Assembly: GCA_964439135.1 (NCBI GenBank)
Contig: CAYTNN010000098.1
Location: 1-15,612 of the forward strand
Origin: JAFGPJ01 sp964439135
Lineage (GTDB): Bacteria; Planctomycetota; Phycisphaerae; Sedimentisphaerales; Anaerobacaceae
DNA length: 15,612 nucleotides
Direction of reading: 5' to 3'
The translations under genes and the position numbers were made by a program. The notes under the pieces were generated by a model. It was not told the DNA's origin, did not search any database, and saw only the letters and a program-made list of their open reading frames with translations. Within the stretch, counting starts at the first letter, position 1. Each line of letters opens with the position of its first letter. This document shows positions 1-7,138 of the stretch, one piece after another.

Positions 1-474
1 TCGCTCGTGCTGACGACCGGCAACAAGAGCGAGACGGCGGTCGGGTACTCGACTCTCTACGGTGACACCGCCGGCGGCTTCGGAATAATAAAGGACGTGC
101 CGAAGACCACCGTTTACGAACTGGCCGAGCATATTAACAGGGTAGGCGGGCGTCAAATCATACCGGTAGATGTGATAACCAGGCCGCCAAGTGCCGAGCT
201 CAGACCTGACCAGAAAGACAGTGACTCGCTTCCCGATTACGATCTGCTCGATAAAATCCTCAAAGGTTATGTCGAAGAGGATAAGTCCATAACAGAACTT
301 GTAGCGCAGGGCCTGCCGGAGGATGTGGTCAGCAAGGTTATTCGCATGGTTGACCGAAACGAGTACAAAAGAAGGCTATCGCCGCCGGGAATAAAGATAA
401 CGCCGAAGGCATTCGGTAAGGACCGGCGATTACCGATAACGAATCGTTACAGCGATTCTAAGGATACGCTTTAA
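1..474 (+). CDS. nadE: NAD+ synthetase (glutamine-dependent type), C-terminal part; 5' end outside window
   Basis: This is the last ~157 codons of an NAD+ synthetase, which amidates deamido-NAD+ to NAD+ with ATP in the cytoplasm. The reading frame is open from base 1, so the start lies upstream; the GTG at base 7 is an internal valine codon. Seen in the sequence: the TTGNKSE segment followed by VGYSTLYGD and GGFGIIKDVPKT, the classic nucleotide/deamido-NAD-binding region of the synthetase domain, then RPPSAEL and DSLPDYDLLD, typical of its C-terminal part. The C-terminal tail resembles the long, glutaminase-fused type, but the N-terminal glutaminase domain cannot be seen, so that subtype is inferred. 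It converges on the minus-strand nitroreductase gene with a 67-bp gap. It looks like a housekeeping gene bordering the polysaccharide locus. Confidence 0.93.
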   Translation, partial: SLVLTTGNKSETAVGYSTLYGDTAGGFGIIKDVPKTTVYELAEHINRVGGRQIIPVDVITRPPSAELRPDQKDSDSLPDYDLLDKILKGYVEEDKSITELVAQGLPEDVVSKVIRMVDRNEYKRRLSPPGIKITPKAFGKDRRLPITNRYSDSKDTL

Positions 475-541
475 ATCTGCAGGTTCGCCTCGTTCGGCTG
501 TTCATTGGTAAAGATTAATCCGAGAGTACGTTTTATAAATA

Positions 542-1765
542 TTATCTTCCGGCAAGTGCTTCCGTGATGGCTCTGCCGAATTGGACGGCGGCATCCGGTC
601 CGGTGGCGGTTATGATGGATCTTTCCCGCTCAACAGGGAAAACAGTATATATGGCGCCGGCCTGAATAAGTCTGTCTCGTTCGGACAAGAAGCTGGTTGC
701 CCGGATACCGGCGAGCACGTTCGCATTGGCCAAAATCGTGGGTGCCACGCCAATTGCCCCAAGGACCTTTCCCTTGCGGACCATCTCACGCACCATGTTC
801 ATTACAGTTGGATTGTTGGCATACTCGGCTGCTCCCGGGCCGCCTATAAAGATTATCGCATCGTAGTCGTCGACATTCAGTCGGTTCAGGGGAATAGTTG
901 CCTCGGCTACGTTACCGAGCACACCCTGTATCATGCCGGTTCTCGTGCTTGCGATGACTGTTTGCACCAGCGCGGCGTCGAGTACACGCTTTGTTTCGAA
1001 AAGCTCCTCATCGCGGAAATTCTGACTGCCGATGATTAATGCCGCTTTTTTTCCTGCTGCGCCGGCTTGTCCATCGGCGGTTTCCGTTGTTCCCTGTCCT
1101 GCCGGGTAACCGACACAAATTATATAAAGCGGCTCCAGGTCTCTTCGAAGTCTGCAGACTTTGCGGACCTCCTTTGAGTCAAAACCACCGACCGTTACGG
1201 AACCCAGGTCTAAACAGACAGCCTGCAACTGGATATTCTGGGCGATATGTCCAGCTTCCATGTGCATGTATCTTCGGGCGTTGTCCTTGTATTGGTCTGT
1301 CAGCTTTCTCACGGATCCGGCAACGATGATATCACATCCGGCTCCAGCCACCGACTCGTCCATGGAAGCGGCTGCAGCCAGCATGTTGCGGATATCCTGA
1401 TTCCCGGTTTGCAGCAGGCTGTGATCGGCCGGGCGATAAACAAACAGACCCTCTTGCGTTGCAAAAAGCAATTCTATGGGATAAATCGCCCCTGCCGAGG
1501 GAGCCGTTCGCAAGCCTCTTTGTGGCTCTGTTATTCCCTGACCGGCCCAGGCTAATTGGCTGATTTGTGAGCGTTTGACCGGTTCGCTGCTGAACTGTCG
1601 TACACTTCGCCGCTTGGCCAATGCCTCCTCGAGGCTGACAGTCCCTTCCAAACTGGGATCTGTTAGCTGGATTATCATCTGTGGCGCAATGCGGGTTCTG
1701 CTGCGCCCGAGACATAGCGTTGCGAAACAAGCTAAAACTATTGCGAGAATTGTTAAGCGTTTCAT
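542..1765 (-). CDS. Exported SagB-type nitroreductase fused to a DJ-1/PfpI-like domain
   Basis: The 407-residue protein has a basic N-terminus and hydrophobic stretch (about residues 1-20) that reads as a signal peptide, so it is probably exported. Residues ~40-222 are a SagB/ThcOx-type FMN nitroreductase: KRRSVRQF (51-58) is the usual flavin-phosphate-binding start, APSAGAIYPIEL (88-99) the SagB signature, and LEPLYIICVGYPAG the typical domain end. A Gly/Ala/Thr-rich linker (~223-238) leads to a DJ-1/PfpI-like domain (~239-407) with FRDEEL near its start and a GKVLGAIGVAP elbow. In the DJ-1 family the elbow normally holds a nucleophilic Cys; here codon 339 is GGC (Gly), so the usual chemistry should be absent. 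The start is supported by a strong ribosome-binding site (TGGAGGA, 8 bases upstream). It is a single gene. Substrate is unknown; SagB relatives oxidise azolines in peptides or reduce small molecules, but no peptide partner is seen nearby. Confidence 0.85.
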   Translation of the reverse strand: MKRLTILAIVLACFATLCLGRSRTRIAPQMIIQLTDPSLEGTVSLEEALAKRRSVRQFSSEPVKRSQISQLAWAGQGITEPQRGLRTAPSAGAIYPIELLFATQEGLFVYRPADHSLLQTGNQDIRNMLAAAASMDESVAGAGCDIIVAGSVRKLTDQYKDNARRYMHMEAGHIAQNIQLQAVCLDLGSVTVGGFDSKEVRKVCRLRRDLEPLYIICVGYPAGQGTTETADGQAGAAGKKAALIIGSQNFRDEELFETKRVLDAALVQTVIASTRTGMIQGVLGNVAEATIPLNRLNVDDYDAIIFIGGPGAAEYANNPTVMNMVREMVRKGKVLGAIGVAPTILANANVLAGIRATSFLSERDRLIQAGAIYTVFPVERERSIITATGPDAAVQFGRAITEALAGR

Positions 1766-1773
1766 TTTCTTAA

Positions 1774-1780
1774 TCCTCCA
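1774..1780 (-). promoter_or_regulatory. Ribosome-binding site of the nitroreductase/DJ-1 gene
   Basis: On the minus strand this reads TGGAGGA, near-perfect complement to the 16S rRNA tail, 8 bases before the ATG at 1765. It fixes the start codon and therefore the presence of the signal peptide. Confidence 0.7.
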
Positions 1781-1823
1781 AAATAAGTTTTTTCAAGCGG
1801 CACTCCACAATCGGTATATTTAT

Positions 1824-1829
1824 ATTATA
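1824..1829 (-). promoter_or_regulatory. Candidate -10 box for the nitroreductase/DJ-1 gene
   Basis: The minus strand reads TATAAT inside an AT-rich stretch about 59 bases upstream of the start codon at 1765. No convincing TTGACA-like -35 box is found at 16-18 bases further upstream, so this is a position-based guess that the gene has its own sigma-70-like promoter. Confidence 0.3.
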
Positions 1830-2098
1830 CACTCAATTCCGGATTTCCCATATTAAACTTTATATTTGGAGCATAACTTCGTATATTTTTTCGCGCATCA
1901 GTTGCTGTTCCGGGCGTTTTTGGCTTGGGTGCTGCGAAGAGTGAAGCAATTTCCCGCTACTTCGCTTTTATGAGGCAAAAGGGCGGGAGATGTGGATTTT
2001 CGTGAGATTATCCGTTTATATAGAGAAAAATTATTGCCGGCTCGATGAATCCTCAGTGACACAGTATTACCGGGCAGGGACTCTTATAGGTGGTTTCA

Positions 2099-2809
2099 AT
2101 GACTTTATCGCACCAACAGAAGGTAACGGCGTGCATATTGGTCCTTTACTGGCTGGCGCTGTTTGTACTGACACATATCCCAATCCCACATGTCGTTCAA
2201 GAGGCTGATGTTTCAGATAAGAGCCTTCATTTTTTGGCGTATTTGATTTTGACTTTTTTAATCTGGTTCACAGTCAGTGGCAATCGAAAAGTTAAATGGC
2301 GCCGCGCTGCGCCCTGGTTGGTGTTATTTGTGATAGTTGTGTATGGGATTCTTGACGAGTGGCTTCAGACCTATGTGGCGGGACGTAGCTGTGATGTTCG
2401 GGATTTTTTCATGGACCTGGCAGGTGCACTTGCAGGCTTAATTCTTTCCTCATTTCTTACGTTTTGGCCTGCGGGGCTTTTTGTGGCGGCCATTTTCATT
2501 TTTGGCGTAACCAATGTCACGCAAGCGAATTTGGGCGACCTGCTGCCTGTTACAAATGCTGTGTTTAATCTCCTTGCCTATGCGATTTTGACTGTTCTAT
2601 GGATTCAATGCATGTATCTTTTTCCTGCTGCAAAAGCCCCTAAAGCCAAATGGCTCATATCAGCAATAGCGGGGCCGGCCGGTTTTCTGATAATCGTCAA
2701 AATATTTTCCGCTATCTCCGGCAAAGAATTAGCATTTTCCGACATAATCATAGCCTTTGGAGCAATAGTTGCAGTCGTTATAGGATTTTACGTTCGGCGT
2801 TCTCCGTAA
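2099..2809 (+). CDS. VanZ-like family integral membrane protein
   Basis: A 236-residue, highly hydrophobic protein with about six to seven predicted membrane segments. The N-terminal half carries the VanZ-family pattern: DKSLHFLAY (residues ~40-48), then GILDEWLQ (~83-90), GRSCDVRDFFMD (~95-106) and a following AGALAG helix. The conserved D, K, H, D, E, Q, R and D residues of the family are all visible. VanZ proteins were first described for low-level teicoplanin resistance, but most members in envelope or polysaccharide loci have no assigned function, so none is given here. The ATG at 2099 is preferred over the GTG at 2090 because AGGTGG (2088-2093) is correctly spaced before it and would overlap the GTG. 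The C-terminal half (~120-236) is a further set of membrane helices. The gene stands alone and converges on the KamA-family gene with an 80-bp gap. Confidence 0.85.
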   Translation: MTLSHQQKVTACILVLYWLALFVLTHIPIPHVVQEADVSDKSLHFLAYLILTFLIWFTVSGNRKVKWRRAAPWLVLFVIVVYGILDEWLQTYVAGRSCDVRDFFMDLAGALAGLILSSFLTFWPAGLFVAAIFIFGVTNVTQANLGDLLPVTNAVFNLLAYAILTVLWIQCMYLFPAAKAPKAKWLISAIAGPAGFLIIVKIFSAISGKELAFSDIIIAFGAIVAVVIGFYVRRSP

Positions 2810-2830
2810 GGAGTTCTTAGGACAGCGGCC

Positions 2831-2874
2831 TGCGTGCCGGGTGACAAATAATTTGATACTGAACGCAGCACGCA
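2831..2874. repeat. Nested inverted repeat between convergent genes
   Basis: TGCGTGC (2831-2837) is perfectly complementary to GCACGCA (2868-2874), enclosing a second small palindrome CAAAT-A-ATTTG (2845-2855). It lies between the convergent stop codons of the VanZ-like and KamA-family genes, where a bidirectional transcription terminator would be expected. There is no U-run, and the outer loop is about 30 bases, so an intrinsic terminator is only weakly supported. Confidence 0.3.
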
Positions 2875-2889
2875 ACACACAGCACGATT

Positions 2890-4011
2890 TTATTCCGGAC
2901 CGTAGGACCGATACGGTAAATCGATGGGGTAATCCCTGATCACTTCAGTATAATCGTCAAACCAATAGGCATCCGGATTACTCACAAGGGCCAGGAAACG
3001 CCCGCTGTCGGCATCTTCGGCCGCCCTGTGATATTTGAAATAGACATATTTTTCCGTCCTGCCGATGATTTCGATCTTGCCGGTCGAATGTGACATGACA
3101 AACCGGACACGTTTTGCCAGTCCGGAGACAAGGGCCTTTGCCTGCTCGACAATTTCATATCCCTCCTCGATAGGGACCGTATAGGCTTTATTGCCCAGTG
3201 CAGGGCGACATTGGAAAATATAGTAGGGAACTGCACCGATAAAGGATAATTTGGCCAGCAGATCCGCCATGACCTCGGGTTTATCATTGACGCCCCTTAT
3301 GAGCGGCATCTGGTTGGCGATCAGCGCGCCGGCTTTCTGCAGCAGGCCGACCGCCTTGGCCGCCAGATCTGTCAATTCCCGCGGGTGAATAAAGTGGGTC
3401 ATGATATATATTCTCTTTTGCTCGGTGCTGTACTTTTTTATTATCTCGGGCAGGGCGGGATCTTCGACTATCCGAGAGGGATTGAATGCTGGTATCTTTG
3501 TCCCGATACGAATGATGCTGACATGTTCAATGTCCCTCAGTTCCCGGATAATATTCTCAAGCTTCGATGGTTTAAGTACGAATGGATCCCCTCCTGTCAG
3601 AAGCACATTGGTAATCTCGTCATGCTGCTTTATATACTGTATCGCCGCCGGAAGGTCTCGCAGGTATTCGTTCTGCGGGTTGATGAAGACGCGCTTACGG
3701 AAACAGTACCGGCAGATCCCGTCGCACACATTACTAACCAGCAGAAGCGCCGTGGAGGGATATTTATGTTCGAGACCGGGCATTACGCAATATGTTTTCT
3801 CATCCGACGGGTCAAGCCGGCCCCATTCATCAAGCTCCTGCAGGTTCGGGATAATCAACTTTCGGATCGGATCGTCAGGGTCGTTCCAATCGATCAGCGA
3901 TAAATAATAGTCGTTGCTGCGAAAAGCAAACTCGTCGGTAACTTCCTTGAGTTCGGCTTTTTCGGCAGGGCTTAAGTGTTCCAACTGTTCTATTTTTGTC
4001 AGGTATTTCAT
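2890..4011 (-). CDS. KamA-family radical SAM protein (lysine 2,3-aminomutase-like, divergent active site)
   Basis: A 373-residue relative of lysine 2,3-aminomutase, which moves an amino group from C2 to C3 of an amino acid using a 4Fe-4S cluster, S-adenosylmethionine and PLP. Visible features (ATG numbering): CDGICRYC gives the CxxxCxxC cluster ligands C96, C100, C103; TGGDP (~139-143) is the SAM-binding motif; QMPLIRGVND (~234-243) is a family hallmark; K312 in STGKIEI is the likely PLP lysine. By motif alignment, the Asp that contacts the substrate amino group in the lysine enzyme (Asp293) is R269 here, the second one (Asp330) falls in a Met-Ser-His stretch, the APGGGGK loop is absent, and the zinc Cys after GVND is K244. 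The substrate is therefore probably not lysine. A TTG at 4053 would add 14 residues and overlap the upstream stop, but the ATG at 4011 has an AAGGA site. It is downstream of the sugar transferase, probably co-transcribed. Confidence 0.85.
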   Translation of the reverse strand: MKYLTKIEQLEHLSPAEKAELKEVTDEFAFRSNDYYLSLIDWNDPDDPIRKLIIPNLQELDEWGRLDPSDEKTYCVMPGLEHKYPSTALLLVSNVCDGICRYCFRKRVFINPQNEYLRDLPAAIQYIKQHDEITNVLLTGGDPFVLKPSKLENIIRELRDIEHVSIIRIGTKIPAFNPSRIVEDPALPEIIKKYSTEQKRIYIMTHFIHPRELTDLAAKAVGLLQKAGALIANQMPLIRGVNDKPEVMADLLAKLSFIGAVPYYIFQCRPALGNKAYTVPIEEGYEIVEQAKALVSGLAKRVRFVMSHSTGKIEIIGRTEKYVYFKYHRAAEDADSGRFLALVSNPDAYWFDDYTEVIRDYPIDLPYRSYGPE

Positions 4012-4049
4012 GTTATTCTCGTCCTTGATCCTCGGCAGGTATCGAGTAT

Positions 4050-4667
4050 TCAAGGTTTCGTACCTCGCGTGGATTCGTCTTGTGAGTATCTTTTCTCATA
4101 GATGCCTTTTCGGCTGAAAACATGGGCAATGGTAGCTAATACTATCTTCACATCGGCCGAAAAGCTTGCCGTTTCCACGTATTTAACGTCGAGTTCAAGT
4201 TTTTCTTCACGTGTTAGTTCTCCCCGTCCGGATATTTGTGCCAGACCGGTCAAACCGGGCTTTATAAGCAGCCGCTTTTTCTGCCGTTCGTTCCATTCGG
4301 GTATCTGCGAAAGGTACAACGGCCGGGGCCCGACAACGCTCATATCTCCCTTTAATATATTAAACAATTGCGGCAGTTCGTCAAGGGAATATTCGCGCAA
4401 AATTCTTCCGACTTTTGTGAGCCTAAGATCCCGGCCGGATTTCGGACTGGGCCCAAAGGGATCGGCGTCGATTGTCATCGTGCGAAACTTGTAAAACACG
4501 AAGGGTTTGCCGTTTTTGCCTGCCCTTTGTTGTTTGAAAACGGCAGGCCCTTTGCTGCTGACCTTTATCGCTATGACGATTAACAACAAAACCGGCCAGA
4601 GAATAATCAATGCCGATAGCGATATGATAATATCAAGTCCGCGTTTTAGAATTTTGAAAAAACTCAT
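4050..4667 (-). CDS. Monotopic sugar-phosphate transferase (bacterial sugar transferase, PglC/EpsL-like)
   Basis: A ~205-residue phosphoglycosyltransferase that moves a sugar-1-phosphate from a nucleotide sugar to undecaprenyl phosphate, starting a lipid-linked glycan on the inner membrane face. Residues ~11-35 are the hydrophobic re-entrant helix ending in SSKGPAVFKQQRAG; FVFYKFRTM (~56-64) and SLDELPQLFNILKGDMSVVGPRP follow, with the catalytic Asp-Glu pair at D96-E97; KPGLTGLAQISGRG (start ~138) completes the family pattern. The length matches the minimal PglC type without the extra N-terminal membrane domain. The ATG at 4667 is chosen because MSFFK-type starts just before the helix are usual; an ATG at 4739 adds 24 atypical residues, and neither has a good ribosome-binding site. 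The sugar it carries cannot be read from the sequence. It is divergent from the WecA-like gene and lies upstream of the KamA-family gene. Confidence 0.9.
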   Translation of the reverse strand: MSFFKILKRGLDIIISLSALIILWPVLLLIVIAIKVSSKGPAVFKQQRAGKNGKPFVFYKFRTMTIDADPFGPSPKSGRDLRLTKVGRILREYSLDELPQLFNILKGDMSVVGPRPLYLSQIPEWNERQKKRLLIKPGLTGLAQISGRGELTREEKLELDVKYVETASFSADVKIVLATIAHVFSRKGIYEKRYSQDESTRGTKP

Positions 4668-4793
4668 ATAAAAGAGTTTACCCGGATACAACCTTAACGT
4701 CAATGCTGCGGTGATTGGTCTGGACAGGTTCAAGGACATCCGATAGACTAAAGAAAATCTATTTGTGCTTCCGTGCTCGGGAATCCTTCAGGT

Positions 4794-4799
4794 AAAGGA
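4794..4799 (+). promoter_or_regulatory. Ribosome-binding site fixing the start of the WecA-like gene
   Basis: AAAGGA lies 7 bases before the ATG at 4807. It favours that ATG over the in-frame GTG at 4765, which has no such site. Confidence 0.6.
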
Positions 4800-4806
4800 C
4801 AAGAAT

Positions 4807-5967
4807 ATGCTGGATAATCTAATAGGTCCCGAACGGCCCATAAGCTGGGTCTTGCAGTTCTGGCCTGTGCTCGTATTTTCATTTGTCTCGGCATTCGTTG
4901 CTACGTGGCTGTGCAAGAACATTGCAATAAAGTTCGGCATTGTTGATAAGCCTGATTCTCTCGTCAAAACCCACAAAGCAAGTGTCGCATATCTTGGCGG
5001 TGTAGGCATGCTCGTCGGATTAACCGCCGGCGTTCTTGTGGGTATTTATTACCTCCACAGCCAGCAGCATCTGCCTTCAACTTTCACCTGGCTTTTCGGT
5101 GTTCTTGCGGGCGGTGCGATTGCCTGCTTCATCGGCCTGGTCGATGACATATTCGATATAAAACCGTACCAGAAGATATTAGGACAAATCGTTGCCGCCG
5201 TCATTCTCGTAGCCGTTGGAGTTCGGCCCAGCCTCGGTTTTCTTAATGTCTATCTCGGTTTGAATATTCCGGAGAACCTTGAGGTTATTTTGGGAATCCC
5301 CATCGTTATTGTATTTGTTCTCGGAGCGACAAATTCTCTGAACCTTCTCGACGGCCTGGATGGTCTTTGTGCCGGTGTCACGGTGATTATCGCCGCGGCT
5401 CTTTTGATACTGGCCATTCACTTGGGGACCTGGGGCTCAAGTAAGGTGGGAGGTGACTCGGTCCGCGTCATTTTGTGTTTGGGACTTCTCGGGGCGGTCT
5501 GCGGCTTTTTGCCTTTCAATCGTCACCCTGCCAAGATATTCATGGGAGATGCCGGGAGTATGCTGCTCGGATTTATCGCCGCGGCGCTGATGATTTTATT
5601 TGCCGAGAAGGCCGTCCGGTGGTGGATGGCGTCGGTCGTTGTCTTCGGCCTGCCTATCCTTGATACCGCTGTTGCATTGATCAGAAGGCTGCTCAATCAC
5701 AGACCTCTGTTCGTCTCCGACCGCGGCCACATATATGACCAGATGATTGATAGGGGAATACCGCTGAAAAGAACCGTTGCGATATGCTATGGCTTGGCTG
5801 CTCTTTATGCTCTGATCGGACTCGGGCTGAGCCTAAGAACAAAAATCAGGGCAAGATACGCCTTGATTATATATATCCTCGTTTTCGCAATCTCAGGCAT
5901 AATCGTCTGGAAAAAGGGCTATCTGAAAATGGAGGGCATTCGAGGGGCAATCCGCAAGCGGCGGTAG
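4807..5967 (+). CDS. WecA/TagO/MraY-family undecaprenyl-phosphate sugar-1-phosphate transferase
   Basis: A 386-residue polytopic membrane enzyme, with about ten or eleven hydrophobic helices, that transfers a HexNAc-1-phosphate (often GlcNAc) from its UDP donor to undecaprenyl phosphate. Family motifs are clear: DKPDSLVKTHKASVAYLGGV (~47-66), the Asp pair in GLVDDIFDIKP (D113, D114), NSLNLLDGLDGL (N176, D182, D185) and FMGDAGSMLLGF (D248). The late loop that is usually HxHH in WecA and TagO reads RGHIYDQMIDRG here (H308 then I-Y-D), so only the first His is kept; this may mark a subfamily or another sugar. The C-terminus ends in a basic tail. It is transcribed divergently from the monotopic sugar transferase and stops 3 bp from the convergent aminotransferase gene. 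It could serve O-antigen-like polymer, teichoic-like polymer or exopolysaccharide synthesis; the peptidoglycan enzyme MraY is less likely because of the loop and context. Confidence 0.9.
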   Translation: MLDNLIGPERPISWVLQFWPVLVFSFVSAFVATWLCKNIAIKFGIVDKPDSLVKTHKASVAYLGGVGMLVGLTAGVLVGIYYLHSQQHLPSTFTWLFGVLAGGAIACFIGLVDDIFDIKPYQKILGQIVAAVILVAVGVRPSLGFLNVYLGLNIPENLEVILGIPIVIVFVLGATNSLNLLDGLDGLCAGVTVIIAAALLILAIHLGTWGSSKVGGDSVRVILCLGLLGAVCGFLPFNRHPAKIFMGDAGSMLLGFIAAALMILFAEKAVRWWMASVVVFGLPILDTAVALIRRLLNHRPLFVSDRGHIYDQMIDRGIPLKRTVAICYGLAALYALIGLGLSLRTKIRARYALIIYILVFAISGIIVWKKGYLKMEGIRGAIRKRR

Positions 5968-5970
5968 TTG

Positions 5971-7128
5971 TCAACCGACTTGAGTAAAACCGGTGATGAA
6001 ATCGACGCTTCGTTCGATTGTCTTTTCGCTTGTCCGTGGATGTAGCGGCAAATTAACCACCTCGCGGGCGGCTTTCTCAGCCTCCGGACACATACCGAGT
6101 TCGTAGTCGTATGAAGTCAATGGTGTTTCAATCGGGTGAAGGGGACATTCGAACCAGCTTCCAAGCTCGACGCCGGCTTTTGCCGCCCGGGCGAGAGCCT
6201 CATTCTTTTCGGCGATTCTAACCGGATATCTCACCATGACCGGTTCGGCCGAATCCCTGCTGTCCTTGCTGGGTTGCCAACTCTTAGCAACGAGCAGTTC
6301 ATCATACAACTGTGCCATTTTCCGCCGGTGAGCGATGTTTTTTTCTATTTTGCCGAGTTGCCTGATTCCCGAGCGGGCCTGCATTTTGCTTATGCCTTTG
6401 AAGAAATCGTCCGCTTCTACCGGTTCGAATTCACTTGTGCTTGAGGAGCCGACGACCGCCCCTTTTTTCGTGAGATACCGGAACAGGCTCTGGGCCAGTG
6501 CAGTCGTTCCTGGATAGATAAACAGTCGATAGATCATTAATTGCATACGGAGCATGAAAACTTCCCGGCCTGAAGGCGGGCACATTTCATTTTCAGCAAG
6601 TGATTCGATCCTCTTTGCTAATTGATGGTCGCTTGTAATTACGATTCCTCCGAGGCCAGTCGTATAGGGCTTGTTCCATTGAAATGAGAAATATCCGGCC
6701 CGGCCGAATGTCCCGACCATCCTGCCTTTATATTTCGAACCAAGAGCAAGGCAGCAATCCTCGATGACGCGAATGCCGCTGTTCTGAGCGATTTTCATGA
6801 TCGTATCCATATCGCAGGGATAGCCGTATGTATGCTGAGCAATAATGACCTTTGTTTTGTTTGTGATTTTTTCTTGCAATAGATTCACATTCATATTGAA
6901 CGTGTTCGGCTCGATATCGACATAGACCGGCTTAGCGCCGACATACTTAATCGGATTGACATTCATCACGCAAGTGTAGCCCGGCAGGATTATCTCATCG
7001 TCCCGGCCGATGTCGAGCGCCCGTAATAAGGCGTAGAGCGCAACTCTGCCTTTCCAGAAGGCAAAGGCCCGCTCGGCGCCGAGAAATCGGGCGAACTTTT
7101 GTTGGTATTCTTCTATTATCTTATCCAT
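5971..7128 (-). CDS. DegT/DnrJ/EryC1-family PLP aminotransferase
   Basis: A 385-residue aminotransferase of the family that converts keto-sugar nucleotides to amino sugars using PLP, normally with glutamate as amino donor. Visible: DEIILPGYTC (~44-53), VDIEPNTFNMN (~70-80), the IEDCCLALG motif (D124 contacts the pyridine nitrogen) and FSFQWNKPYTTGLGG, where K153 is the probable Schiff-base lysine. The lysine context is QWNK instead of the common HxTK, so it belongs to a divergent branch and its substrate cannot be named. Length is normal for the family. It is the last gene of the algD operon, starting 10 bases after the stop of the GT2 gene, with no strong ribosome-binding site, suggesting translational coupling. 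Together with the GNAT gene it could make an N-acylated amino sugar, which is inference. A non-sugar substrate is possible. Confidence 0.88.
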   Translation of the reverse strand: MDKIIEEYQQKFARFLGAERAFAFWKGRVALYALLRALDIGRDDEIILPGYTCVMNVNPIKYVGAKPVYVDIEPNTFNMNVNLLQEKITNKTKVIIAQHTYGYPCDMDTIMKIAQNSGIRVIEDCCLALGSKYKGRMVGTFGRAGYFSFQWNKPYTTGLGGIVITSDHQLAKRIESLAENEMCPPSGREVFMLRMQLMIYRLFIYPGTTALAQSLFRYLTKKGAVVGSSSTSEFEPVEADDFFKGISKMQARSGIRQLGKIEKNIAHRRKMAQLYDELLVAKSWQPSKDSRDSAEPVMVRYPVRIAEKNEALARAAKAGVELGSWFECPLHPIETPLTSYDYELGMCPEAEKAAREVVNLPLHPRTSEKTIERSVDFITGFTQVG

Positions 7129-7138
7129 TAGAACTTCG

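Larger units (their letters stand above)
1766..2098. other. Divergent intergenic region (about 330 bp)
   Basis: No coding sequence is supported here. The left third is AT-rich and holds the ribosome-binding site and candidate -10 box of the minus-strand nitroreductase gene. The middle (about 1934-1987) contains overlapping inverted repeats: GCGAAG at 1934-1939 against CTTCGC at 1960-1965, and CTTTT at 1965-1969 against AAAAG at 1977-1981 flanked by CCCGC (1953-1957) and GCGGG (1983-1987). These could fold in RNA of either strand, but none has a U-run and no known riboswitch is recognised. The right end carries the AGGTGG ribosome-binding site (2088-2093) of the VanZ-like gene. A short frame from 1990 to 2208 is not believed to be a gene because it runs into the VanZ-like gene out of frame. 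Confidence 0.5.

Noticed and set aside
581..1555. Several plus-strand open frames opposite the nitroreductase/DJ-1 gene
   Set aside because: They overlap the strongly supported minus-strand gene, their translations resemble no family, and they lack ribosome-binding sites; they are antisense shadows.
1990..2208. Short plus-strand frame before the VanZ-like gene
   Set aside because: It overlaps the VanZ-like gene out of frame and shows no family features; the VanZ-like start has a proper ribosome-binding site.
3385..3907. Two overlapping plus-strand frames of about 170 codons inside the KamA-family gene
   Set aside because: Both lie opposite a protein with clear radical SAM motifs and look compositionally like reverse translations of it.
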